Below the pieces are notes generated by a model. That model searched no databases and was not told where the DNA came from. It was given only the letters and a program-made list of their open reading frames with translations. Positions 1 through 8,016 of a stretch of DNA of 10,314 nt are shown here, one piece after another. How positions within the stretch are numbered: position 1 is the stretch's first letter; every line of letters starts with the position of its first letter. A program made the translations under genes and the position numbers. Source of the stretch: an uncultured Marinilabiliales bacterium (GTDB taxonomy: Bacteria > Bacteroidota > Bacteroidia > Bacteroidales > BM520); the NCBI GenBank assembly GCA_937877575.1, contig CALFIZ010000089.1, forward strand, positions 1 through 10,314. The letters run 5' to 3'.

Positions 1-459
1 GAAATGACCAACATTACCGGAGTGGGTGTGGGCAAGGCTCAAAAGTATGGCAAACCTTTCATCGATTTAATCAAAGTCTATGTTGATGAAAACGATATCA
101 TGCGCCCAAATGACATGGTGGTCAAGACAGTTGTCAATAAATCAAGCCTGAAAGTATTTATCATCCAAAGCATTGACAGGGAAATAGACCTCGAGGATAT
201 CGCAAATTCCAAGGGTATAGACTACGATGAACTTCTCACTGAAATGGAAAGCATTGTCGCATCAGGCACAAAACTCAATATCGACTACTATATTAATGAA
301 AATATAGAACTTGACCATCAGGAAGATATCATCGATTATTTCGCTGATGCCCCTACGGATTCGGTTAACGAGGCACTTAAGGCTCTCGATGAGAACGAAT
401 ATACAGAAGAAGAAATAAGATTAATGAGGATAAAATATATATCTGAAGTAGGTAATTAA
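1..459 (+). CDS. recQ: ATP-dependent DNA helicase RecQ, C-terminal fragment (5' part outside window)
   Basis: The reading frame is open from base 1 and stops with TAA at 457-459, so this is the last ~152 residues of a longer protein. The helicase and zinc-binding parts lie upstream, outside the window. The first ~30 residues, including the ITGVGVGKAQKYG stretch, look like the end of an HRDC domain, whose usual form is ISGVG followed by a KxxRYG-like motif. The rest resembles the extra helix-turn-helix tail (HTH_40 type) found at the end of Bacteroidota RecQ proteins: KSSLKVFIIQSIDR, then an IANSKGIDYDELL helix pair, and an acidic end EEEIRLMRIKYISEVGN. RecQ is a 3'-5' DNA helicase acting in recombination and repair of stalled forks. 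The internal ATG at position 4 is not a real start because the homology runs off the left edge. The next gene begins 12 bases after the stop. Confidence 0.88.
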   Translation, partial: EMTNITGVGVGKAQKYGKPFIDLIKVYVDENDIMRPNDMVVKTVVNKSSLKVFIIQSIDREIDLEDIANSKGIDYDELLTEMESIVASGTKLNIDYYINENIELDHQEDIIDYFADAPTDSVNEALKALDENEYTEEEIRLMRIKYISEVGN

Positions 460-471
460 TTGAAAATAAAT

Positions 472-1089
472 ATGAAAACAGAAAAAACATTAAGCATTGT
501 CAGCCTTGTGGCAAGTGTTTGCGCAATTTGTCTGTGCCTGATTTCCTTATTTGCAGGCAATAGGAAATGTGATGAAAAAAAAGTGGAGAACGTGTTGGAT
601 ACCGTTCCGGCATTATCGGAATCGGCAGTCCCGCGGCTTGCATATATCAACAGCGATACACTTATGGCCAGATACGACATGGTCGCCAAAATGAGCGCTG
701 AAATGGAAACCAAGATGAATTCTCTTCAGAGGGATTTCGACAAACGTAAAAACCAATTCCAGAAGGATGTCGAGTATTTCCAGACACAGGTCGAACTCGG
801 CTCCCTCTCAGAACAAAGCTCACAGGAAATCTATCAGAAACTGATGGAACGCCAGCAGGAGCTTTACGACCTGCAGGAAAAATATGCCAACCAGGTTGCT
901 GAATTGGAACAGAAGAATATACAAACCGTATATGATAAGGTTACCAATTACCTGTCACGTATAAATGAAAATAACAAATACTACGATTTTATTTTCATCA
1001 ACACCGGAATCATCAATGTTAACAACGCATACGACATCACAGAGGCTGTCGCTGCCGGATTAAACGAGGAATATAACGCGCAAAAGTGA
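472..1089 (+). CDS. OmpH/Skp-family protein with N-terminal membrane anchor
   Basis: This 205-residue protein (ATG at 472) has a short basic start (MKTEK), a hydrophobic segment at about residues 7-28, and then a soluble part. The soluble part opens with PRLAYINSDTLMARYDM, the usual first strand of OmpH/Skp proteins, followed by a long heptad-like helix rich in Q, E and K (about residues 70-150). It closes with a short strand and helix (YDFIFINTG...YDITEAVAAGLNEEY), also typical of the family. Skp-like proteins are periplasmic chaperones that hold outer-membrane proteins. I see no clear signal-peptidase site, and the cysteines in the hydrophobic stretch do not make a good lipobox, so the segment may stay as an inner-membrane anchor. 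An in-frame TTG at 460, directly after the recQ stop, would add four residues (MKIN). I prefer the ATG. The stop overlaps the next gene's GTG start (GTGA). Confidence 0.8.
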   Translation: MKTEKTLSIVSLVASVCAICLCLISLFAGNRKCDEKKVENVLDTVPALSESAVPRLAYINSDTLMARYDMVAKMSAEMETKMNSLQRDFDKRKNQFQKDVEYFQTQVELGSLSEQSSQEIYQKLMERQQELYDLQEKYANQVAELEQKNIQTVYDKVTNYLSRINENNKYYDFIFINTGIINVNNAYDITEAVAAGLNEEYNAQK

Positions 1090-1421
1090 GAAATCTGTTA
1101 AACATTATTTCGCTTTTATCATTTTTTGCGTTATTTGCATTTTTTACTGCCTGCAATCAAAAAGCAGGCAGTAATTTTATAATGCCTGCTGATTCTATAG
1201 TTGTGATAATGAAAGACTTGTATATAGTTGAAGGCATAGGGGCGACTAATGCCGTTAACGGAGTGGACAAAGAGAAACTATACGATGAATATTTCAGGGT
1301 CAACAATTTGGACCGTGAATGCTTCGAGAAAAGTCTTGAGTACTACTACAGGAATGAACCCAAGATGCTGAATGAAAAAATCAATACGCAGGTTATAGAT
1401 TCTTTACAGAGCATCAACTAA
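1086..1421 (+). CDS. DUF4296-like small lipoprotein
   Basis: This 111-residue protein starts at GTG 1086, which overlaps the previous stop in a GTGA arrangement and suggests translational coupling. Residues 1-22 form a hydrophobic leader ending in FFTAC, so Cys23 is the probable lipidation site. The -3 residue is Phe or Thr, depending on alignment, rather than the usual Leu, so this lipobox is weak. No acidic run follows the cysteine (NQKAGSN), so the Bacteroidota surface-export signal seems absent and a periplasm-facing location is more likely. The mature part has the layout I associate with DUF4296: a MPADSIVVIMKDLYIVEG helix, then KLYDEYFRVNNLDRECFEKSLEYYYRNEP. The function of that family is unknown to me. 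The last 18 bases overlap the 3' end of the convergent deoC gene. A perfect inverted repeat covers the lipobox codons. Confidence 0.72.
   Translation: MRNLLNIISLLSFFALFAFFTACNQKAGSNFIMPADSIVVIMKDLYIVEGIGATNAVNGVDKEKLYDEYFRVNNLDRECFEKSLEYYYRNEPKMLNEKINTQVIDSLQSIN
1146..1172 (+). repeat. Perfect 9-base inverted repeat over the lipobox codons
   Basis: The arms ACTGCCTGC (1146-1154) and GCAGGCAGT (1164-1172) are exact reverse complements around a 9-base loop, AATCAAAAA. The repeat is in phase with the reading frame: the left arm encodes Thr-Ala-Cys, the loop Asn-Gln-Lys and the right arm Ala-Gly-Ser. In the mRNA it would form a strong hairpin 60 bases after the GTG start, followed by AATTTTAT. 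It is terminator-like in shape, but the U run is short and displaced by two bases. Confidence 0.6.
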
Positions 1422-2108
1422 GCGACTTGCTCCGATTCTGAATAATGACGGTGTAAGCCACTCTTCGCCAAGAATTTCTTTTACAATGTTGACATACTGA
1501 ACGGCGGTTTCGTAGGTTGAAATCCCGCCGGCGGCTTTAAAACCGATTTTGTGTCCTGTTTTCATGTAATGGTCTCGTATAACCTGTGTCATCACCTGTG
1601 CGGCTTCCGGTGTTGCAGAGATGCTTATCTTTCCGGTTGATGTCTTGATGAAATCCGCACCGCCGTTGATGGCTAAGACGGAAGCCTTTGCAATCAGTTC
1701 AGGCGTTTTCAGCGCTCCGGTTTCGAGAATGCATTTCAGCGTTCTGTCACCACAGGCTCTCTTTATCTGATGCACTTCGTCAATGACGGCTTCATCACGG
1801 CCCTCCAACAGTTTGCCTACCGACAGAACCATGTCAATTTCATCGGCACCGTTTGCAAGAGCATAGCTGACTTCAGCCAGTTTGACTTCGATAGGTGACT
1901 GTGCAGCAGGAAAACATCCCGCCACTGAAGCGACCTTGATACCGCTGCCCGTAAGCTGTTGCTTGGCAGTGGCTACAAAAACCGGATAAACACAAATGGC
2001 GGCAACTTTACGTTCAATGCCTTTTTTGCAAAGGTTTACCACTTTTTCCGTTGTGTCGTCAATGCTCAACGTGGTGAGATCAACGCTGCTTAATATCAAT
2101 TGTTTCAT
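1404..2108 (-). CDS. deoC: Deoxyribose-phosphate aldolase
   Basis: This 234-residue class I aldolase cleaves 2-deoxyribose-5-phosphate to glyceraldehyde-3-phosphate and acetaldehyde, the last step of deoxynucleoside catabolism, in the cytoplasm. The TIM-barrel motifs are intact. The start resembles the family opening (LSSVDLTTLSIDDT), and AAICVYP lies near residues 36-42. GADEIDMV supplies Asp92. ADFIKTSTGK supplies Lys155, the expected Schiff-base lysine, and GFKAAGGI supplies Lys191, the second active-site lysine. By comparison these correspond to Asp102, Lys167 and Lys201 of the E. coli enzyme. The length is a little below the ~250-260 residues of enterobacterial DeoC. The ATG overlaps the upstream methyltransferase stop as ATGA, so translation is probably coupled. 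The TAA lies inside the end of the convergent lipoprotein gene, and I see no separate terminator between them. Confidence 0.93.
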   Translation of the reverse strand: MKQLILSSVDLTTLSIDDTTEKVVNLCKKGIERKVAAICVYPVFVATAKQQLTGSGIKVASVAGCFPAAQSPIEVKLAEVSYALANGADEIDMVLSVGKLLEGRDEAVIDEVHQIKRACGDRTLKCILETGALKTPELIAKASVLAINGGADFIKTSTGKISISATPEAAQVMTQVIRDHYMKTGHKIGFKAAGGISTYETAVQYVNIVKEILGEEWLTPSLFRIGASRLVDAL

Positions 2109-3316
2109 CTGTTATCGTTTTTTAATGGGCTTATCATCAGAACCATTCCTTTAAGATATTCAGTCTCAGGATGATATATGTTTATACAGTGGTCTGGCGA
2201 CTGGTGAAGCTGATGAAGTATCGAGACATTTCTCATGGCATCGTTTCCGGCATTGTATATTATTGTAAGGAAGTCGTTTTTCTGTATGACCTGCGAGCAT
2301 GAAAATGTAAACAGGATGCCGTTATCGGTCAGCTGCTTCATCCCTAATGCGTTGAGACGTCTGTAGGCTTTGGTTGCGTTGTCTTTCGAATCAAGATGCT
2401 TTGCAAATGCCGGCGGGTCGATGACGATGATGTCGTATTTTTCTTTGTTTGAAGAAAAGAAATCGAATGCGTCAGCGACTATTTCCGTATGGTTTGTGTA
2501 GTTGCCGAAGTTTGCCTCGATGTTGTGTTTCGTCATCTCTATTGCCGAACCGGAAATATCGACGGTCGTAACATGGCTTGCGCCGCCTTTCAAGGCCGAT
2601 ACGGAGAAAGCGCCGGTATATCCGAACACATTGAGCACCTTCTTGCCCTTGCAGTAGTCTGACAGCAGTTTCCTGTTATCGCGCTGGTCAATAAAAAAAC
2701 CTGTCTTTTGTCCGTTTATAAAATCGACAGTGTATTTCATGCCGTTTTCACAGATATCGGAAGTGGGGGAGGAGCCGTAGAGAAAGAAATCCTTTTCCAC
2801 GTCAGGGCTGACGTGACGCACTGTTGAACCGCTTTTGCAGTATATGGCGTTAACCTTGTCGCCGAAGATTTCCTTGAAACATTCGGCAAAAAGCGGCATG
2901 GCATTGAACATCCCGACCGAATGTGCCTGCATGACTATGGTGCCGTTGTAATAGTCGGCAATCAGTCCGGGCATCATGTCACTTTCGGCGTGAATCAGTC
3001 TGAAGGCGTTTGTGATGTGGAAATCGAAGAGCTGCATGGAGATTCGTTTGTCCACTGCGTTTGTAATCAGTGATTTCCAGAATGCCTTATCAATATTCAC
3101 TCTTGAAAACGAGAATATCCTGACACATATGGAGCCGTCTTCGAAATGGCCTGTCGCAAGATAATTTCCATCATGGGAGAAGACTTCAACCACTTCACCG
3201 TCAGACAGTTCGCGGGTTACGCCTTCCACTGCACCTGAAAAAATCCATAGATGGTGTTTCTGAACGGATTTTTCACGACCCTTTTTTAGGATTATCTGTG
3301 GAGGATAAGAGTTCAC
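2105..3316 (-). CDS. RlmI-like class I SAM-dependent rRNA methyltransferase with PUA domain
   Basis: This 403-residue protein has the layout of the RlmI/RlmK family, which includes the E. coli 23S rRNA m5C1962 methyltransferase. An N-terminal PUA-type RNA-binding domain covers about residues 7-75, with the family motif KKGREKSVQKHHLWIFSGAV. A middle domain includes GQKTGFFIDQRDNR (about 202-215). The Rossmann methyltransferase domain carries the SAM-binding motif VLNVFGYTGAFSV (227-239), the acidic strand TVDIS (251-255), DPPAF (300-304) and FTFSCSQ with Cys340, a candidate catalytic cysteine. The start is GTG at 3316, sharing one base with the infB TAG stop (TAGTG). The N-terminus beginning here fits the family length, so I keep it. 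The target base is inferred from the family and cannot be read from the sequence. The position in a ribosome/translation operon supports an rRNA role. Confidence 0.87.
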   Translation of the reverse strand: MNSYPPQIILKKGREKSVQKHHLWIFSGAVEGVTRELSDGEVVEVFSHDGNYLATGHFEDGSICVRIFSFSRVNIDKAFWKSLITNAVDKRISMQLFDFHITNAFRLIHAESDMMPGLIADYYNGTIVMQAHSVGMFNAMPLFAECFKEIFGDKVNAIYCKSGSTVRHVSPDVEKDFFLYGSSPTSDICENGMKYTVDFINGQKTGFFIDQRDNRKLLSDYCKGKKVLNVFGYTGAFSVSALKGGASHVTTVDISGSAIEMTKHNIEANFGNYTNHTEIVADAFDFFSSNKEKYDIIVIDPPAFAKHLDSKDNATKAYRRLNALGMKQLTDNGILFTFSCSQVIQKNDFLTIIYNAGNDAMRNVSILHQLHQSPDHCINIYHPETEYLKGMVLMISPLKNDNR

Positions 3317-6210
3317 TATACTTTCTTTTGATGAGGAACTTCTTCATATCCTTCAATGATGTCACCTATTTTGACATCGTTGAAGTTTTCTATGTTCAAG
3401 CCACATTCGAGGGAAGCTTTGACTTCCTTGACATCGTCCTTGAAGCGTTTGAGGGAGCCGAGGCGGCCGGTATGGATGACGACACCGTCACGGATAACAC
3501 GGATATTGGTGCTGCGGGAGATGACGCCGCTTTGTACGTAACATCCTGCAATGGTGCCGACTTTGGAGATGTTGTATGTCTCACGCACTTCGACGTTGCA
3601 TGTGATTTTCTCTTCAAATTCAGGTGAAAGCATGCCTTCGATAGCATCTTCGATTTCCTCGATTGCCTTGTAGATGACGGAGTATGTTCTGATGTCAATC
3701 TTGTCTCTTTCGGCGAGTTCTTTGGCCTTATGTGACGGACGGACCTGAAATCCGATGATGATTGCATCTGATGCGGCTGCAAGGGATACGTCGGTTTCTG
3801 TGATTTGTCCCACTGATTTGTGTATGACATTGACCTGGACTTCCGGAGTGGAAAGTTTGATCAATGAGTCGGTGAGGGCTTCCACTGAACCGTCAACATC
3901 TGCTTTGATGATGATGTTGAGTTCCTTAAAGTCACCTATAGCTATGCGGCGTCCGATTTCTTCAAGGGTGATGTGTCCCTGGGTGCGTATGCCGAGTTCG
4001 CGTTGGAGTTGTGAGCGTTTGGAGGCGATGTTTTTTGCCTCGCGTTCGTCCTTCATGACTATGAACTTGTCACCGGCCTGCGGAGCTCCGTTAAGCCCTA
4101 ACAATGCGGTCGGACTTGAAGGTCCGCATGTCTCAACTTTTTGGTTTCTTTCATTGAACATGGCTTTGACTCTACCATAGCATATTCCGGCGAGGACTAT
4201 GTCACCGATATGCAGTGTGCCGTCCTGAACGAGGATTTTTGCCATGTAGCCGCGTCCTTTGTCGAGTTCGGATTCTATGACAGTGCCTTCGGCACGTTTG
4301 TTCGGATTTCCCTTGAGGTCAAGGATGTCGGCTTCCAAAAGCACTTTCTCGAGAAGCAGGTCAATATTGATGCCTTTCTTTGCGGATATTTCCTGGCACT
4401 GGTATTTGCCGCCCCAGTCTTCCACGAGGATGTTGATATTGGAAAGTTCGCGTTTTATTCTTTCAACGTCTGCGGTCGGTTTGTCTATCTTGTTGATTGC
4501 TATGATGATAGGAACGCCTGCTGCCTGGGCGTGGTTTATGGCCTCAATGGTTTGGGGCATCACATGGACATCAGCTGCGACCACCACAATGACAACATCG
4601 GTGATTTGGGCGCCTCTTGCACGCATGGCGGTGAATGCCTCGTGACCCGGAGTGTCAAGGAATGTGATGTTTCTGCCGTTTGGAAGGTGAACTTCGTATG
4701 CACCCACATGCTGTGTGATACCGCCGGCTTCACCTGCGATGACGTTGGTGTTTCTTATGTAGTCAAGCAGGGAGGTCTTGCCGTGGTCAACGTGTCCCAT
4801 GACAGTCACAATAGGGTTGCGGGGTATGTAGTCGGCTTCGTTGTCTTCGACTTCTTCATCGGCCTCATGGAGATCAGGGTCCACAAACTCTACCTTGTAG
4901 CCGAATTCTTCGGCGACTATTGAAAGTGTTTGGGCATTGAGACGCTGGTTGATGGAAACGATAACTCCGAGATCCATACATACCTTTATGACATCGGTGA
5001 CAGGTACGTTCATCAGGGTTGCCAATTCGTTGACAGTGACAAACTCTGTGACCTTTATTATTGATTTTTCGGCTTCCAACTTTGCGTTTTCACGTTTCTG
5101 AATCTCGCTCTTCTGTTCGCGTTTCTCTCTTCTTCTTACCGATGCTCTTGACTTGCCTTTCTGTTCCAAGTTGCTGAGGGTCTCATGAACTTGTTTCTTT
5201 ACTTCTTCCTCTGAAATTTCAACCTTGCGTATTTCTTTCTTTTTGTTGTTTTTGACGCCGCGGTTGTTCTTCTTGTTGACGTTCAGGTCCTTGTTGTTGT
5301 CTTTCTCTTTTTTAGGGACAATCTGGTCGTCTTTCTTGCGGATCATGTTGGCGACTTCAGCAGTGTTGACAGGGTCTTTGGTAAGTCTTTTCCTCTTCTT
5401 CTTTGTGGAGGCGTTATCGCCTTGTGGCTGTTGTTTTGAAGGTTTCGGCTTTTCTACAGGAAGCTCAATCTTTGCTATGACCTTAGGTGCCTGGATTGTA
5501 TCAACATGAATTCTGAAAACCTCATCCTTTTCAGGTTGGTTTTCAGGTTGTTCGGCTTGCTGGTTTGCAGACTGTTTCTTTTCAGATTGGACATTATCGG
5601 CCTGGTTCTTCCCTGTGTTTTTGTCTTTGGGGGGAATATTGTCGCCTTGGTCGGGTTGTTGAATGGCTTTTTCCGCTTGTTCCTCCTTGTTTTGCTGTTC
5701 CTTCAGTAATCTTTCCTTTTCCTGTTGTTCTTTCAGTAACCGTTCTTGTTCCTCTTTTTCCTGTTTTTCTCTAAGTAGCCGTTCTTGTTCTTCTTTTTCC
5801 TGTTGTTCTTTGAGCAGTCTTTCACTTTCCTGTTGTTCTTTCAGAAGGCGTTCTATTTCCTCTGCCTCTTTCTTTCTCTGCTCTTCCAACTTTCTCTGCT
5901 CTTCCAGTTTTTTCTGCTGTTCCTTTTCTCTCTTTTCCCTTTCCTTCTCAGCTTGTTCTGCTGCCCTTTTAGCTGCTTCTGCCTCTTCGATATGATGATG
6001 AGGAAGGCTGATGTTGTTGGCAGCATCTTTGGTTTTCTTATCCTTGGAAAACTCAGTTTCTATAAGATTGGCTATCTCCGGTTCCACGCGGGAATTGGGA
6101 GTAAATTCAAGGTTATAGCCCTTTTTCTTAATGAACTCATTAACTGTTGATAAGGCTATATTATACTCTTTTAATATTTTGCTTAATCGAACTGCGGTTA
6201 CTTCTGACAT
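3316..6210 (-). CDS. infB: Translation initiation factor IF-2
   Basis: IF-2 is the GTPase that brings initiator fMet-tRNA to the 30S subunit and drives subunit joining. The protein has 964 residues. Residues 1-50 form an IF2_N-like helical domain ([21 protein letters not shown]). Residues ~70-380 are a long charged, low-complexity linker with ERLLKEQQ repeats. A second IF2_N-type domain follows (about 385-440, [19 protein letters not shown]). The GTPase domain has G1 GHVDHGKT (472-479), G2 around Thr499 ([12 protein letters not shown]), G3 DTPGHE (519-524), G4 NKID (573-576) and G5 SAKKG near residue 609. Domains II-IV follow, including VDGSVEAL and the C-terminal tRNA-binding part. All catalytic motifs are intact. 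The ATG at 6208-6210 lies 16 bases after the nusA stop, with no Shine-Dalgarno sequence. The TAG stop shares its G with the next gene's GTG start. Confidence 0.98.
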   Translation of the reverse strand: MSEVTAVRLSKILKEYNIALSTVNEFIKKKGYNLEFTPNSRVEPEIANLIETEFSKDKKTKDAANNISLPHHHIEEAEAAKRAAEQAEKEREKREKEQQKKLEEQRKLEEQRKKEAEEIERLLKEQQESERLLKEQQEKEEQERLLREKQEKEEQERLLKEQQEKERLLKEQQNKEEQAEKAIQQPDQGDNIPPKDKNTGKNQADNVQSEKKQSANQQAEQPENQPEKDEVFRIHVDTIQAPKVIAKIELPVEKPKPSKQQPQGDNASTKKKRKRLTKDPVNTAEVANMIRKKDDQIVPKKEKDNNKDLNVNKKNNRGVKNNKKKEIRKVEISEEEVKKQVHETLSNLEQKGKSRASVRRREKREQKSEIQKRENAKLEAEKSIIKVTEFVTVNELATLMNVPVTDVIKVCMDLGVIVSINQRLNAQTLSIVAEEFGYKVEFVDPDLHEADEEVEDNEADYIPRNPIVTVMGHVDHGKTSLLDYIRNTNVIAGEAGGITQHVGAYEVHLPNGRNITFLDTPGHEAFTAMRARGAQITDVVIVVVAADVHVMPQTIEAINHAQAAGVPIIIAINKIDKPTADVERIKRELSNINILVEDWGGKYQCQEISAKKGINIDLLLEKVLLEADILDLKGNPNKRAEGTVIESELDKGRGYMAKILVQDGTLHIGDIVLAGICYGRVKAMFNERNQKVETCGPSSPTALLGLNGAPQAGDKFIVMKDEREAKNIASKRSQLQRELGIRTQGHITLEEIGRRIAIGDFKELNIIIKADVDGSVEALTDSLIKLSTPEVQVNVIHKSVGQITETDVSLAAASDAIIIGFQVRPSHKAKELAERDKIDIRTYSVIYKAIEEIEDAIEGMLSPEFEEKITCNVEVRETYNISKVGTIAGCYVQSGVISRSTNIRVIRDGVVIHTGRLGSLKRFKDDVKEVKASLECGLNIENFNDVKIGDIIEGYEEVPHQKKV
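5677..5853 (-). repeat. Tandem [12 protein letters not shown] repeats in the IF-2 linker
   Basis: Residues 120-178 of IF-2 consist of five tandem units starting ERLL(K/R)E(Q/K)Q. The unit lengths are 10, 13, 13, 10 and 13 residues; the longer ones carry an extra EEQ-type tail. The DNA is also repetitive, with CTGTTGTTCTTTCAG-like blocks recurring on the plus strand. Such charged repeats usually form a single long alpha-helix or coiled coil. Copy number could vary between strains by replication slippage without breaking the frame. Confidence 0.75.
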
Positions 6211-6226
6211 ATAATAAATTTATTGG

Positions 6227-7465
6227 TTATTTTTCAAATTCGGCTTTCAGGACTTTGATTACTTCTTTAATGGTTTCTTCCTCAAGGTCGGTTCTCTTTA
6301 CGAGGTCTTCGAAGCTGATGGAGAGCACATCTCTTGCCGTATCGCATCCGATACCCTTGAGGACATCGATTACCCACTGGTCGATTTCATCGGAGAATTC
6401 GTCGAGTTCGACATCATCTATGTCGCTGTCGGTGTCACGGTAGATGTCAATATTCCAGCCGGTGAGTTTACTTGCCAGTTTGATGTTGTATCCGGATTTT
6501 CCTATGGCGTTCAGCACCTGGTCGGGCTGCATGTAAACATCCGCTTTCTTGGTTTCTTCGTGAAGGGTGATGGATGTTATTTTTGCAGGGCTTAAGGCTC
6601 TGGTTATGTATAGAGACTGGTTGTTGGTGTAATTGATGACATCGATGTTCTCGCTTCTCAGTTCTCTTACAATAACGTGTATTCTTGAGCCTTTCATTCC
6701 GACGCATGCACCTACGGGGTCAATACGTTCATCGTAGGACTCGACGGCTATCTTTGCTCTTTTGCCGGGGATTCTGACAATTTTGCGTATGGTTATGAGG
6801 CCGTCGTAAATCTCCGGCACTTCAGCTTCAAGAAGTCTCTCAAGAAATACCGGGGATGTTCGTGAAAGGACTATGACAGGCATGTTGTTCCTTAGTTCAA
6901 CCCTGGCAACAACGGCGCGGATAGTGTCGCCTTTATGGTAGAAATCATCAGGTATCTGTTCGGAGCGTGGCAGTGTCAGTTCTATCCCTTCATTGTCGAG
7001 AACAAGGATTTCGCGTTTCCATACCTGATAGACTTCGCCGGTTATCACTTCACCAACCCTGTCAATGTATTTCTTGTATATGTTGTTTTTTTCATATTCC
7101 TGAATTTTGCTGCTAAGCTCCTGGCGTATCGTGAGAATGTCGCGGCGTCCGAAAGTGTCGATTTTGACAGGCTCCGACACTTCTTCGCCGATTTCGAAGT
7201 CGGGTTCTATCTTGATTGCATCCGAGTAGGCTATCTGAAGATTGGGGTCTTCCACTTCGCCGTCTTCCACAACTATTCTGTTCTTGTAAATTTCAAAGTC
7301 GCCTTTGTCAACATTGAGGTTGACGTCAATATTCTCATCAGTTTTGTATTTTTTGATAAGCATACTACGGAAAACATCTTCCAGAATTCTCATCATTGTG
7401 GTTCTGTCGATGTTCTTAAATTCTTGAAATTCAGAAAATGAATCAACTAAGTTAAAGTTTTCCAT
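6227..7465 (-). CDS. nusA: Transcription termination/antitermination factor NusA
   Basis: NusA binds RNA polymerase and nascent RNA and controls pausing, termination and antitermination, including at rRNA operons. The 412-residue protein opens with the RNA-polymerase-binding N-terminal domain (about 1-130, including MMRILEDVFRSMLIKKY). An S1 domain follows (about 137-202, VITGEVYQVWKREILV), then two KH domains. KH1 has VGMKGSR (255-261) after the typical ERIDPVGACVG context, and KH2 has IGKSGYN (321-327). The end (about 362-412, VIDVLKGIGCDTARDVLSIS) is a single helical domain, as in Bacteroidota NusA; the long acidic repeats of the E. coli protein are absent. The start is 13 bases after the rimP stop with no visible Shine-Dalgarno, and the stop is 16 bases before infB. 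This gene order is highly conserved in bacteria. Confidence 0.97.
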   Translation of the reverse strand: MENFNLVDSFSEFQEFKNIDRTTMMRILEDVFRSMLIKKYKTDENIDVNLNVDKGDFEIYKNRIVVEDGEVEDPNLQIAYSDAIKIEPDFEIGEEVSEPVKIDTFGRRDILTIRQELSSKIQEYEKNNIYKKYIDRVGEVITGEVYQVWKREILVLDNEGIELTLPRSEQIPDDFYHKGDTIRAVVARVELRNNMPVIVLSRTSPVFLERLLEAEVPEIYDGLITIRKIVRIPGKRAKIAVESYDERIDPVGACVGMKGSRIHVIVRELRSENIDVINYTNNQSLYITRALSPAKITSITLHEETKKADVYMQPDQVLNAIGKSGYNIKLASKLTGWNIDIYRDTDSDIDDVELDEFSDEIDQWVIDVLKGIGCDTARDVLSISFEDLVKRTDLEEETIKEVIKVLKAEFEK

Positions 7466-7478
7466 AATTATGAAGTCG

Positions 7479-7946
7479 TTAATTAATATCTATAAATAGT
7501 TTTGCCGTCACATAGTCGTCTTTTGTGAAGTGTATGTCCTCCTCACTTTTGACTTTGGCGGTCATGCCCTTCTTGACTTTTGACAATGTCTGTTGTGTAA
7601 TGGTAATGCCTTCGTCAGTAGCATCTTTCAGGATTCCGGTGAATTTTCCGCCATCCTTGCCTACAACAGTCAGTTTCTGACCGATGAGTTTCTTGAACTG
7701 GCGTGTCAGCAGAATCGGGCTTGTGATGCCGGCTGAACTGACCATCAATTCGAAATCCTCTTTGTCCCTGTCGAGTTGTGCCTCAATGTGCTGGCTCAAT
7801 TCAATGCAGTCATCCAACGTGATTTTGTCATCACTGTCGATAAATATCTCTATCTTGTTCGATGGTCTGACATTAACGTTCACGAGAAACTTTTCAGAAT
7901 CTCTAAAATGCTCATTTACAATATTTTCAATCAGTTTTACTTCCAT
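7479..7946 (-). CDS. rimP: Ribosome maturation factor RimP
   Basis: RimP binds the free 30S subunit and assists late small-subunit assembly. I place the start at the ATG at 7944-7946, giving 155 residues, the usual size in Bacteroidota. A further in-frame ATG at 7988 would add 14 residues (MKVGTASPHFYCKT). That extension is encoded by the leader hairpin and does not look like the family N-terminus, whereas MEVKLIENIVNEHF does. Recognisable parts are VNVNVRPSNKIEIFIDSD, the IELSQHIEAQLDRD helix, FELMVSSAGITSPI (the conserved VSSPG-like loop, here SSAGI as in many Bacteroidota), and the C-terminal SH3-like domain (QKLTVVGKDGGKFTGILKDATDEGITI). It is the first gene of the rimP-nusA-infB block. 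Confidence 0.93.
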   Translation of the reverse strand: MEVKLIENIVNEHFRDSEKFLVNVNVRPSNKIEIFIDSDDKITLDDCIELSQHIEAQLDRDKEDFELMVSSAGITSPILLTRQFKKLIGQKLTVVGKDGGKFTGILKDATDEGITITQQTLSKVKKGMTAKVKSEEDIHFTKDDYVTAKLFIDIN

Positions 7947-7953
7947 TGTTTTA

Positions 7954-7981
7954 CAATAAAAATGGGGACTGGCCGTCCCCA
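7954..7981 (-). promoter_or_regulatory. Terminator-like hairpin in the rimP leader (possible attenuator)
   Basis: Reading the minus strand, GGGGAC (7980-7975) and GTCCCC (7969-7964) pair around a five-base loop, GGCCA. One further T-A pair closes at 7981/7963, giving a 7-base stem. It is followed directly by ATTTTTATTG, a five-U tract broken by one A. The hairpin ends 17 bases before the rimP ATG and lies within the predicted leader. Its shape is that of a weak intrinsic terminator or attenuator acting on the rimP operon, and it could also mask the start region. No competing antiterminator arm is obvious to me. Confidence 0.5.
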
Positions 7982-8016
7982 CTTTCAATCCATTTCAATG
8001 CTTACTAAATGTTTTG

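Noticed and set aside
3298..3627. Plus-strand open frame of 109 codons spanning the infB/methyltransferase junction
   Set aside because: It is antisense to the well-supported infB 3' end, and its acidic, low-complexity translation is typical of a shadow frame.
4141..4923. A 260-codon plus-strand open frame antisense to infB
   Set aside because: It lies wholly within the conserved IF-2 GTPase region. Its translation is rich in Cys, His and Phe as expected of a reverse-frame shadow, and no family is recognisable.
5225..6150. Several overlapping plus-strand frames rich in Phe, Leu, Ser and Cys that look like membrane proteins
   Set aside because: They are the reverse complement of the Lys/Glu/Gln-rich IF-2 linker, which automatically yields hydrophobic-looking peptides.
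6935..7441. A 168-codon plus-strand frame antisense to nusA
   Set aside because: It is a shadow of the conserved NusA N-terminal and S1 domains, with no recognisable domain or start context.
7947..7988. Longer RimP starting at the ATG at 7986-7988
   Set aside because: The extra 14 residues come from the hairpin sequence and are not like the RimP N-terminus. The predicted leader and the usual 155-residue length favour the ATG at 7946.
7975..7993. GTCCCCACTTTCAATCC, which resembles the end of some CRISPR repeats (CTTTCAATCC-like)
   Set aside because: It occurs once only, with no second copy or spacer spacing nearby. The first part is explained by the rimP leader hairpin.
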